Positions 11,879 through 19,648 of a DNA stretch of 64,000 bases are shown one piece after another. Location: contig CAJQUW010012704.1 of the NCBI GenBank assembly GCA_907163375.1, forward strand, positions 124,001 to 188,000, read 5' to 3'. The notes beneath the pieces were generated by a model. The model was not told the DNA's origin and did no database searches. It saw only the letters and a list, made by a program, of their open reading frames with translations. Position numbers and translations under genes: made by a program. Positions within the stretch are counted from its first letter, which is position 1. Every line of letters begins with the position of its first letter. The DNA is from Prostheceraeus crozeri (lineage: Eukaryota > Platyhelminthes > Polycladida > Euryleptidae).

Positions 11879-12963
11879 TTAACTCTTTCACCCCGGAGTT
11901 AAATATGAGGCTTGGACGGACTTATTTTTTGCAAAATACGATAATAAAGTTCTGGTGATAACTTTGTAAGTCGCATCAAAACTTAACTAAATATGAAAAT
12001 ACCGAAGTATTCCAGGATAATTGCGGATATATATACAAGCATACAAGGTATGTGGCAGGAATTATGTATACAGTATGTACATGTACTTTACTTAGCATGA
12101 TACTTTCGAAAACAGACCTTGGGGTGTAAATGAGGATGGTCAACACAATCCCCGCAGATAAAGTTTGTGCGCTTGCGGTTACCAGGTGAACTACAGACGA
12201 TGCAGTTGCGATCGTCTTTCACATGCTGCACAAGGTGCCTTTTGATTGTGAAGCGTTCGATCGGATCTGATGTCATTGGTCTGCCAAGTTGTACATGTTT
12301 CAGAACGTCGTCTGGATGCTGATCTACAACAACTTTCATCATGTCCTCAAGAAGCAGTGCTTTATACTGTCTCAATGAAATGTTTTTCTGTGGCAATCGT
12401 CGAGATAAGCTGCAAAAAATGTATGAGGTCACCTGTGAAATTTCTAGAAGCCAAAAAACACTCGCTTCCACCATTTATATGTTTGTATTGATTGTAGTAA
12501 CATATAATTTGGTCAGCTAAATCGCAACCATTCATGGAAGTGTTGTAGTCATTTACTACCGCCGGCATTTGTACCACTTCTCTCTTGCGGTGTACGTCGA
12601 CCACATCGTTGGCACCATTTGTAGTGACCAAAACACATGGCTTCATTGCTTCTATTCATTTGCAGAGAGTAAAGCTCTCGCGGATGAATATAACTTGCGT
12701 TGCACGGTAATGACGCTTTTTTGCAGGCAGGTGTGTGTGCGTATGACCTTGTGTGAACGACCACCAGCCTTCCATCGTACAATAGACGGTGATAATAAAT
12801 TTTAGAAGCATCTTGGAACGCTTTTCTGTTCATTCGATGATGATCCCGAGCCACCGGGAGCGTCTTTAGGCAATAAAATTTCGAAGCCGCTATGAGCGGC
12901 TTTCCGTATATTTGTAAAATTTTGCGAGCCGCTGACAGCGGCTCGTCGGGGTGAAAGAGTTAA
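11879..12963 (-). mobile_element. piggyBac element, internally deleted
   Basis: The element is bounded by TTAA at 11879-11882 and 12960-12963, with terminal repeats CTCTTTCACCCC / GGGGTGAAAGAG, the hallmark of piggyBac. The minus strand retains the C-terminal part of a PGBD4-like transposase: PAVVNDYNTSMNGCDLADQ (the VxDYNxxMxGVDxxDQ motif), SRNFTGDLIHF, RPMTSDPIERFTIKRH and a cysteine-rich tail CIVCSSPGNRKRTNFICGDC...CFRKYH. The coding sequence shifts frame between 12646 and 12362, and the N-terminal catalytic region is missing. The right side has inverted AGCCGCT repeats near 12885-12940. Confidence 0.85.
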
Positions 12964-13058
12964 TGATGGAGCAATTCGTCCCAAAAGAAAATTTTAGAAA
13001 TTAAATTATTTTCAGAGATATAAGCCCATCCCAAATTCAAGTGCGGTGCGGTGCAGTG

Positions 13059-14250
13059 ATGAGTCATCATGCTGACTCACCCCCCTCTGGAAGGAAGGTG
13101 AGGGAGAGTGTCAAGGATGTGATGGAGGGATGGGTCCGAGAGGAGGAAACCGGTCCCTACCCCCCCTCTGGAAGGAAGGTAGGAAGGAGCAGCAAGGGAT
13201 GGAATCTCTGAAAACGTCAGAGTTGGAAAAAGGCGGGTGTTGGATGTTTTGGGATGAGAAAGGTCGTTTTTCGGCATGAAGGAGGCCTCGGATGGGAAAA
13301 CGGAGTGCAAATTCGGCCGTTTTGGTCACTTTTGGGTCTAGGAAGGATGTTTCCAGCGACATCGGAGAGAAAAAGTTTTGAAGACGTCCCCCCCCCCCCC
13401 TCCTGCCAAACTTCCAACTTTGGTGTTAGAAATCGTAGAAAGTCGTGTGATAGCTCATTTGAAAGCCAAGAGTGAAAAAAATGCAGTGAAAAGCTCAGTT
13501 TGGTCTAATTTTCTTGGGTTGAGGGAGGAAAATGGCAGGAAAACGTCAGAGTTGGAAAAGTCGGGTTTTGGATGTTTTGGGATGAGAAAGTCCATTTTTC
13601 GACAGGAAGTAGGTCTCGGATGGGAAAATGGAGTGCAAATTCGGACGTTTTGACCAATGTTGGGTCTAGGAACGTCTTCCCAACTCAATCGGAGAGAAAA
13701 AGTTCTGACCCCCCCCTCGGCAGCGATCTTCCAATTTTGGTTCTAGTGGATGGATTTTGTCTTATAGATACTCATTTGAAAGAAGAGAAAAAACTGCCAA
13801 ATGACATTTTTGTTGCGAGTCAATCAGATCAGCCGTTCAAAAGTTAGAGCTGCTACAAGATTTTAGGAATTTGCGAAAAAAAAATCCTAAGTGTCAGAGC
13901 CACTTAGTATGGAAAAAATTTCGAAAATTTCAAAGTTCCGTATTACGACCTGAAACCTATCCCAAAACATTTTTCATCAAATTTTACCGACACACACCCC
14001 CCTCGGCAGCGATCTTCCAATTTTGGTTGTAGAGATCCTAGAAAGTCGTGCAATAACTCATTTGAAAGCTGGGAGTGAGACAAATTCAGTGGAAAACATG
14101 GCTTGTTCCACTCTGCCTTCGTTTAGAGGTGAGACGTTATTGAAAATTTGGGACATTGGCGAAAAACGACAGAGTTAGAATGTTTATGAAAATCGCTCTA
14201 GCGGGTGAACGACGCCTCGGACGGGAAAACAGAGGCCAGATTTGGAATTA
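13059..14250 (+). repeat. E1 left terminal inverted repeat with poly-C/TCTGG modules
   Basis: This arm matches the complement of roughly 33320-34393 over its length, with about 90% visual similarity. It carries several C6-C13 tracts (13080, 13160, 13387, 13708, 13997), mostly followed by TCTGG, TCCTG or TCGG. Between them are repeated blocks such as TTGGATGTTTTGGGATGAGA and CGGAGAGAAAAAGTT. Open frames across it are repeat shadows, not genes. Confidence 0.8.
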
Positions 14251-14310
14251 ATGTGCCATGTTACACCTGAATGTCATTCATGCTATGTCTCCAAAGTGAA
14301 AGGAAGAAAG

Positions 14311-14733
14311 ATGGCAGAAGCAGTAGAGTTTACGAATGAATTTTGTTCACTACGTTTTCATCGACAAAGTCTTCGTGGTGTGATTAGGGACTACATCATC
14401 TCATTTCATCATGAAAAGGCAGACTTAGAATTTGCTATCGCTAAAGGTTACTTCGTTTTCCAACTGCTCATGGACAGTTTGATAAATAAAGATGTGAAAG
14501 GACGATTAGTTGCCGAGATTGAATTTGAGAAAGTGACTGATGAACATGCAGGTGAGCGTGTAGTGTTTCATTTTGCATCCTATTCTGCAGAGACGATGCA
14601 TGATCCCAAAGATTTTTATCAGCGACACATGGCGAAAATTGCATCTCGACTAGATTCATTTCATGAGCATGGATCCAACTTGCTCTTATGTCGCATAAAA
14701 CACATTCATATTCAACTCAATGTGCTAAACTAG
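14311..14733 (+). CDS. Domain X protein, copy 1 (E1)
   Basis: A free-standing protein of about 140 residues of unknown function. I start it at MAEAVEF because the preceding codons belong to the terminal repeat. Its core reads FCSLRFHRQSLRGVIRDY, a charged helix, LLMDSLINKDVKGRLVAEIE, VVFHFASYSAETMHDPKDFY and RHMAKI. The same order of motifs recurs in two other E1 genes (16638-17060 and 30754-31137). A weaker version occurs in the linker between zinc fingers and the polymerase N-domain of both E1 and E2. I therefore infer one domain that exists both alone and inside the polymerase, perhaps binding DNA or a replication partner. No catalytic motif is visible. Confidence 0.6.
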   Translation: MAEAVEFTNEFCSLRFHRQSLRGVIRDYIISFHHEKADLEFAIAKGYFVFQLLMDSLINKDVKGRLVAEIEFEKVTDEHAGERVVFHFASYSAETMHDPKDFYQRHMAKIASRLDSFHEHGSNLLLCRIKHIHIQLNVLN

Positions 14734-14858
14734 ATTTGGGAAAAGCATTCATGAGTCAGACGTCCGCGTGCCTCCTTTTCCCTGCCGCAACGAAGTCAGG
14801 GGAGAAACGGAGGTCTCTGATTGGCTCACATAGTGTCAAATGTGGATTCGCGGGAGAC

Positions 14859-14866
14859 TATAAAAG
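14859..14866 (+). promoter_or_regulatory. TATA box (TATAAAAG) for the Pro-rich gene
   Basis: TATAAAAG lies about 130 bases before the ATG at 14993, followed by a short leader. An ATGAGTCA octamer sits about 110 bases further upstream (14751). Confidence 0.6.
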
Positions 14867-14992
14867 CAGACGTCTCCTCATTTTCTCTTCATTTCATTCT
14901 CATGACTTGGAAAGCGTGTGTGACTTGCGAAAGGCATTCTCCGTCTCAATTTTGTCTGATCAATCCTGTTTGCAAATTTACAAGTGAGTGTC

Positions 14993-15229
14993 ATGACGGT
15001 GTGGCCTAAACCTTACCAGCATTTTAGAAGAGAGACGCAGGAGAGTGTGTGGCCGATGATTGTACAAGCTTATTTTGTTGAACCATCACCACCACCGACT
15101 CCACCTCCACCACCTAGACGCTTTACCTTTAAGTCTTTTAGGGAATTGAAACTCAATTCGGGTCCTAAGCCCAAGACATTTAATTTACTGGACGATGACG
15201 AAGACTTAGACTTTGGTGATAAGCTTTAA
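14993..15229 (+). CDS. Small Pro-rich acidic-tail protein with histone-type mRNA end (E1)
   Basis: A 78-residue protein starting MTVWPKPYQHF. It has a PSPPPTPPPPPRR stretch, a basic/aromatic FTFKSFRELKLNSGPKPKTF segment and an acidic C-terminus LLDDDEDLDFGDKL. I do not recognise a family; the Pro-rich plus acidic layout would suit an adaptor or activation-type protein, but that is a guess. The stop is followed after about 20 bases by a strong histone-like stem-loop (15245-15271), and a TATA box lies upstream. Confidence 0.5.
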   Translation: MTVWPKPYQHFRRETQESVWPMIVQAYFVEPSPPPTPPPPPRRFTFKSFRELKLNSGPKPKTFNLLDDDEDLDFGDKL

Positions 15230-15244
15230 ATCCTGCTTCACGCT

Positions 15245-15271
15245 CCAAAAGGTCCTTTTAAGGGCCACTTC
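15245..15271 (+). terminator. Histone-type mRNA 3' stem-loop (E1)
   Basis: CCAAAA, then stem GGTCCT, loop TTTA, stem AGGGCC, then ACTTC. This follows the animal replication-dependent histone consensus of CCAAA, a 6-bp stem, a UYUN four-base loop and ACC(C)A. All six stem positions pair, counting one G-U. It begins about 15 bases after the stop of the Pro-rich gene. A clear U7-binding element (CAAGAAAGA) is not seen just downstream. Confidence 0.6.
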
Positions 15272-15353
15272 ATATGTCACTGCTAAGCTAACAATTTTCT
15301 TTTCTCTGATGATCATGAATGTACTTAGTGGTATTCTTTCGTTTCAGACTGCC

Positions 15354-15881
15354 ATGGCCATGAATCCTACTCCAACTGCTGCATCACTGAATCCTCAACA
15401 TCTCGAGCTGTGGAATCCGAAAATTGAAAAGGTAATTCACGGCTATCCTACCTACAAACAACAAGTGCGCTACAACGGTGTTCGACTCTATCTTCAAACG
15501 CCGGCGGTATACTTACCAAAAGTGGATACACAAGTAAATCGTTGCGGTCAAAACCTGAGTATCCCTATTGATAATTGGTTGCGTCAGCAGCTTGACATTT
15601 TAGAAGACGTTGTGAGGCAAAAGGCTCTTATTCCTACTGAACTATTACAGTTGTGGCCAGAAAAGAAAACTTCTTATTATAAACCATTGCATCAAAGAAA
15701 GATGGTGTTACCACCAAAGAGAAATCTTAAGTATTGTAATCAGTTAGTATGTAGTGAATGTGGAAAACGCGGTCTTGCGCGTTATGTTCAAGTAAAACAT
15801 TGTAATCATGTTGTATGTATCTTTTGTTATGTAAAGGACAGACATCCTTGTAAAGTTCCTGCTCAATGTATTATTTTGTAA
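15354..15881 (+). CDS. Domain Y protein with C-terminal zinc-binding region (E1)
   Basis: About 175 residues from MAMNPTPTAAS; an upstream in-frame ATG at 15213 would overlap the previous gene's end, so I prefer the internal start behind a TTTCAG acceptor-like site. The middle (YPTYKQQV, TPAVYLPKVD, SIPIDNWLRQQLDILEDVV, IPTELLQLW) resembles the gene at 17462 and defines family Y. The C-terminus has C-x2-C, H-C, C-x2-C and a final Cys (CSECGKRGLARYVQVKHCNH, then CIFCYVKDRHPC), a RING-like zinc pattern. AATAAA overlaps the stop. Function unknown; single-strand DNA binding is one possibility. Confidence 0.55.
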   Translation: MAMNPTPTAASLNPQHLELWNPKIEKVIHGYPTYKQQVRYNGVRLYLQTPAVYLPKVDTQVNRCGQNLSIPIDNWLRQQLDILEDVVRQKALIPTELLQLWPEKKTSYYKPLHQRKMVLPPKRNLKYCNQLVCSECGKRGLARYVQVKHCNHVVCIFCYVKDRHPCKVPAQCIIL

Positions 15882-15902
15882 TAAAGTCTTTTTGATATTG
15901 TA

Positions 15903-16467
15903 GGTTGTCATCTTCATAGACAGTGAGGGAACACCCATGCAGGAGTTGAGTGCTATTGCAATGAGAGAAAGTGATCAAACTGTTGTTAGTGTATATCATA
16001 GATTTGCCTATTGTCCTCCACACAAAGACGAATGGTCACGACGTCATGTGCATGGACTTGATCCTTCCATTTTGATTCATATTAGATTTGTAAATGAAAC
16101 GTATTTGATAAGTGATTTCAAACGGTGGCCGTCAGGTTTTCATATTGTTAAAATATTAGGAAATGATTCTGAACGAGAAGCAACAACACTTCAGTTGCAC
16201 ATTGATAATTTATATTTACCATGTTGGGTAGATCGTGTAAGACAAGACTATCATATGCATTGTGATCAAAAGAAGTTTAGAGATGAAATGATTTTTGATA
16301 TGGCTGTATGTTTCGGTGAGAGACATCACCTGTACAGACCACCATCCCATTGTAATACTAGAAATAAAGCTACCTACATTGCAAAACTCTCTTCACGCTG
16401 GCATTGTAGTCTCTATGACGTTTATGAACTGTATCTATATTATTGTCAACAGCATGGGTCTATGTAA
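15903..16467 (+). CDS. Putative DEDD-type 3'-5' exonuclease (E1)
   Basis: The exon opens with VVIFIDSEGTPMQELSAIAM, a classic D-x-E exonuclease motif I with the EGTP(I/M)QE variant. SRRHVHGLDPSILI and LISDFKRWPSGFHIVKILGNDSE follow, and then LYLPCWVDR and a His/Cys-rich tail. This order suits a DEDDh exonuclease fold: the second acidic motif would be in the SDFKRW or NDSE region and the third near the C-terminus, which I cannot fix. An acceptor-like TTGTAG precedes the first codon; MQELSAI at 15937 is the first ATG but would delete motif I. Length is about 185 residues, and an AATAAA lies near 16548. Confidence 0.55.
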
Positions 16468-16637
16468 AACATGTTTTTACTTCTTGTGAATGAATGATGA
16501 TCATTTTATGAAGTGTATTCTGTACTTGTAAATTTTGTCTGGTGTTGAATAAACTTACAGTGGAACATGATTGTTATTTCTGTTTTATTCATAGTGGAAG
16601 TCATTGAAGTAATGTGAAATCTATAGTCACAACGTTT

Positions 16638-17060
16638 ATGATGGCGCATCGTACCTTAAGTAACCACATGTGTCATTTGACACTTGATCAACAAGGATTC
16701 GATGGATTTTTACAAGATTGGAAACTTACATTTAAAATGAAGATGAATGACATGAAAGTAGTGCTCACTGAAAGCCTTCCTCTCTTCAAAAGATTGATGG
16801 AGAGTTTATAACCTCAAGATGTAAAGGGTAGACTCGTTGCTTATATAGAGTTGAAAGATTTACAAAAACCACTTCGTTTTGGATCTTATTGCACAGAATG
16901 GATTACTCTTAGTGATCAATTTTATGGTTGTCATATGGAGAAAATTATGGAGAGAATAGAAGAGACGTTGGAAGGAAATACGTACGTTGTTAAACATATC
17001 ATGATTCAACTGAGTGTGTTTGCATCCACGACTTTGTTTGATGCGCGACACATTGTGTAG
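16638..17060 (+). pseudogene. Domain X protein, copy 2 (E1, broken)
   Basis: Recognisable as a second X copy: MAHRTLSNHMCHLTLDQQGF, GFLQDWKLTFKMKMNDMK, then QDVKGRLVAYIELKD, WITLSDQFYGCHMEKI. The segment DVKGRLVA is shared exactly with copy 1. It is broken but still readable, so it is younger than the oldest parts of the element. AATAAA follows at about 17066. Confidence 0.6.
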
Positions 17061-17097
17061 ATGCAATAAAGATTTCTTTTCACTGAGTATTTTGTAA

Positions 17098-17300
17098 TGG
17101 TGTATAGAGCAACATGAGTCATTGCACTTTGTGCATTACTATCGGGCTCTTTGTTAGATAAATGAATGCGCCATTGTTCGAGAAGAGGGGCGTGTCATAA
17201 CATGAGTCATTGCGCTTTGTGCATTACTATCAGGCAGGCTCTTTGTTAGATAAATGAATGCGTCTTTGTTCGCTAGAAGGGGTGTGTCACTCAAGTATTT
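17098..17300 (+). repeat. Two tandem ~95-bp promoter-like repeats with ATGAGTCATTGC
   Basis: Two adjacent copies share ACATGAGTCATTGC, CTTTGTGCATTACTATC, GGCTCTTTGTTAGATAAATG and a GGGG(C/T)GTGTCA end. They lie directly upstream of the TATA box and ATG of the next gene. Likely upstream regulatory repeats; the TGAGTCA core is an AP-1/bZIP-type site. Confidence 0.6.
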
Positions 17301-17439
17301 GTGAGGACTAGAACGACTTTGTAAGAGGGAAGGTTTCCACCCACGCAGTCAAAAGTTCACGTGCGATAACTCTTTGTCACATAACAAAGACAGGGAAAAC
17401 GAGAAAAGGGAAACGCATGTGATTGGAGCTAGGTCTGCT

Positions 17440-17446
17440 TATAAAA
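17440..17446 (+). promoter_or_regulatory. TATA box (TATAAAA) for the second Y gene
   Basis: TATAAAA lies 22 bases before the ATG at 17462, in the short region GTCTGCTTATAAAACGGACG. Its position decides the start: the longer upstream frame would include the promoter. Confidence 0.65.
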
Positions 17447-17461
17447 CGGACGACTGAGCTC

Positions 17462-18145
17462 ATGGCAATCATTTCCGTCCTTGCGCTAACCATGCAGTTG
17501 CTCGAAGCCATCAACTCCTCTGCTCTCGCACTGGGTACACTGAACTCCCTTACTTTAGCATCGGGTAAAAATGTTTTCAATCAAAAGGTAACTCATCATG
17601 GAGAAGCCGTGACCATAAAAACTCCAAGTCATCGGATAGATAATCTAAAGGTTATGTCAACAAAGTATGGACTGGCCGTGTGTGTGCCGTTAGACTATTG
17701 GACACGGCTACAATTCAATACTCTTGAAACATTCCTGAAAGAAAATCTCACCATTCCCAAAGAAATTGTTCGACACAATGGGAAGCGGCCACAAGTTCCC
17801 ATCATGGAAAGACGATACATGTATGTTCATATTGATAGACACTGTCTCATCATCCATGAAAAGGAGGGCAGCGAAATCGACTTACTCAATTGCAAACCAC
17901 TCCCCATTTTGGGAAAAGGATTCTACTCCTTCGAAATTAAAATTCAAACCATCTACATGGGTCCGCGCAGGGACGGAAGGTTGTTTACGTTGAATCCCTA
18001 TCTTGTCTCCATCACCTTTAAAAATGATGTCCATGTTGATGATGATCAACTACAGCAACACTCTCCACACACTGAGAACGCACCATCGGTCTTTATGAGA
18101 CCACGGCCTAACGGCCACCTTATCAAGAAAGAAAATGTACACTAA
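17462..18145 (+). CDS. Domain Y protein, copy 2 (E1)
   Basis: A protein of about 227 residues starting MAIISVLALTMQLL, chosen because a TATA box immediately precedes it. Shared with the gene at 15354 are QKVTHHG, TPSHRID, VPLDYWTRLQFNTLE, LTIPKEI and an R-x-M motif. Copy 2 lacks the cysteine tail and instead has a beta-rich part: GKGFYSFEIKIQTIYMGP, then GRLFTLNPYLVSITF. This might be an OB-like single-strand-binding fold; that is inference only. The N-terminus is hydrophobic but too short to call a signal peptide firmly. The last codons contain GGCCTAACGGCCACC followed by CAAGAAAGA, an imperfect histone-end look-alike. Confidence 0.5.
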   Translation: MAIISVLALTMQLLEAINSSALALGTLNSLTLASGKNVFNQKVTHHGEAVTIKTPSHRIDNLKVMSTKYGLAVCVPLDYWTRLQFNTLETFLKENLTIPKEIVRHNGKRPQVPIMERRYMYVHIDRHCLIIHEKEGSEIDLLNCKPLPILGKGFYSFEIKIQTIYMGPRRDGRLFTLNPYLVSITFKNDVHVDDDQLQQHSPHTENAPSVFMRPRPNGHLIKKENVH

Positions 18146-18147
18146 CC

Positions 18148-18846
18148 ATGCCACACATGAACATGACTCTCTCTCCTTCTTTCCTAGGCATACCCTTCTT
18201 CGCTCAGGTTTTAATCATGTGGAAATTATCAGCATGGCTCCATGTATCATGGAAACGTCAGTGTGTTACATTTCATGATACGAAACGTCAACTTCAGATA
18301 ACTCTAGAACGCTTTCAACTACGAAGGTTGCATCGCGCAATCCTATCCAACTCTTGTCGTGTCATTATCGTAGGAGACGGCATTGTATTTATTCGCATTC
18401 AAGAGATGATTCTACATAATGATCACTGCTACATTGTGATTCCAAAACACTCATGGGAAAAGTATAAAAGGGAAGTTCACTCCATCCTCATGTCATTTGT
18501 GAGTCATGCTCCCCATCCGCATCATCAACGCCATGCGCGAAATGAATCTCAGAAGAGACATCGATTTAGAGCAGTTGCATACCCATCTTCCCGATTCAGT
18601 CTATCATCGCGGTCATCCGCAAATGTTGGTCATTCGCATGAGCAACGGTCGAAATCTTCAAATCTTTCGCTGCGGCAAAATCCAAGTCCTAGGAAACCTT
18701 TCTCATTTCGTGATGCAGTCCATGTGTTACGAAGTCGTCAAGAAAATGCGAACACTCATGCCTCATCTACGCCTCAGTCCCCTGACATTGAAGAATATAG
18801 TAGTGTCTGTTCAATTGAAGATGTTAGTGAATCTAGCCAACATTAA
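18148..18846 (+). CDS. Unknown protein overlapping the TBP-like gene (E1)
   Basis: The open frame starts MPHMNMTLSPSFLGIPFF two bases after the previous stop. Its first ~118 residues look protein-like: a hydrophobic N-terminus, then CRVIIVGDGIVFIRIQEM and HDTKRQLQITLERFQL. From about 18506 on it runs antiphase to the TBP-like frame and turns into a low-complexity Ser/Arg/His sequence, which is probably a shadow. The true C-terminus may lie near 18510. No family recognised. Confidence 0.35.
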   Translation: MPHMNMTLSPSFLGIPFFAQVLIMWKLSAWLHVSWKRQCVTFHDTKRQLQITLERFQLRRLHRAILSNSCRVIIVGDGIVFIRIQEMILHNDHCYIVIPKHSWEKYKREVHSILMSFVSHAPHPHHQRHARNESQKRHRFRAVAYPSSRFSLSSRSSANVGHSHEQRSKSSNLSLRQNPSPRKPFSFRDAVHVLRSRQENANTHASSTPQSPDIEEYSSVCSIEDVSESSQH

Positions 18847-19045
18847 AACCAGTAATCATTGTATATTTTATGAAACTGAACTCTTTCCTGCTGCTCTAAT
18901 TCGGAAGTGGCATCCTGTACATATTGCAGTGTTTCACAACGGACATTGTATCATGACTGGTTTACGTGATATCAGTAAAGTAGCTGACATTGTTAAATCT
19001 TTAATGCGTTATCTGTATGAGTCACAGTTAATAGAATCGTGTTAA
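18506..19045 (+). CDS. TATA-binding-protein homologue (TBP-like, two repeats) in E1
   Basis: About 179 residues with the two-repeat saddle layout of TBP. Repeat 1: DIDLEQLHTHLPDSVYHRG, VIRMSNGRNLQIFRCGKIQV and a long helix (FVMQSMCYEVVKKMRTL). Repeat 2: LKNIVVSVQL, then CIFYETELFPAALIRKWHP, VAVFHNGH-like (HIAVFHNGHCIMTG) and KVADIVKSLMRYL. The YEPELFPGLIYR signature of eukaryotic TBP repeat 2 is recognisable as YETELFPAALIRKW, and the (S/N)GKxxxTG turn is present in both repeats. The TATA-contacting phenylalanine pairs are partly kept. The ORF looks whole. Likely role: recognising the element's own TATA promoters. TBP genes are known in some large DNA viruses; I know of none in Polintons. Confidence 0.75.
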   Translation: MLPIRIINAMREMNLRRDIDLEQLHTHLPDSVYHRGHPQMLVIRMSNGRNLQIFRCGKIQVLGNLSHFVMQSMCYEVVKKMRTLMPHLRLSPLTLKNIVVSVQLKMLVNLANIKTSNHCIFYETELFPAALIRKWHPVHIAVFHNGHCIMTGLRDISKVADIVKSLMRYLYESQLIESC

Positions 19046-19086
19046 TCACATGATGTGTTTTGAATGAGTCATCGCAATGAACTATC

Positions 19087-19250
19087 ACCCACACAGTTGT
19101 CGGTGAAAAGGCACGCTGTCTGACGTGAGGCGCCATCGCTTTGTCTGATAATTAACGCCCACACACATGTTGGTGAAAAGGTCACGCTGTCTGACGTGAG
19201 GCGCCATCGATGTTGAATGACACGCCCACACACGTGTCGATGAAAAGGTT
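19087..19250 (+). repeat. Three tandem ~60-70-bp repeats (CACACA...GTGAAAAGG...TGACGTGAGGCGCC)
   Basis: Three units share CCCACACA(C/T), GTGAAAAGG and, in two of them, CACGCTGTCTGACGTGAGGCGCCATCG. They contain CRE-like TGACGTGA and E-box-like CACGTG. TGAGTCA octamers flank them (19065, 19296, 19319) and a TTTATAG lies near 19310. They look like an upstream control region or origin whose downstream gene has been displaced by the Kolobok insertion. Confidence 0.55.
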
Positions 19251-19648
19251 GAACAAGACTGATTAGATTCTTATAACTAACGCCTTACCCCTTCATGAGT
19301 CAGAGCTATTTATAGACATGAGTCAGCAAAGTGGTTGATGTTACTTAAGCCGAAGTAATTGTCATGATGTTACATTCGTTGGTGAGGATGTTAAAGGGGA
19401 ATTCCACGCATTTTACAACATGGGCTGAAATGAAAGCTATTATCGAGTAGAACAATGAGTGGCGATTCGTTTTTGCGCTAGCGATGTTGTTAGCGCTAAA
19501 AATAGCTTTAACTGGCGACGTGTGACGTCACTTCGCTGAACGAATGAACGCCTGCCGTAGATGCAACCAATGCAATGTCGAATCAAACAGAGAGTCGCGT
19601 GTAGGAGCCCACAATAACCTCACGATCATTTATCATATTGACGCGGCG

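Noticed and set aside
13077-13847. Overlapping 60-90 codon frames in the left terminal repeat
   Set aside because: Frames cross the C-tracts and differ between the two arms; repeat shadows.
17147-17250. GGGCTCTTTGTTAGAT blocks as histone stem-loops
   Set aside because: No complementary 3' strand; part of the promoter repeats.
18100-18140. GGCCTAACGGCC plus CAAGAAAGA at the end of the second Y gene
   Set aside because: Perfect U7-like element but the stem is only 4 bp and lies inside the coding end; kept only as a remark.
18510-18846. Ser/Arg/His-rich tail of the frame starting at 18148
   Set aside because: It overlaps the TBP-like frame, which has clear homology; the tail is probably its shadow.
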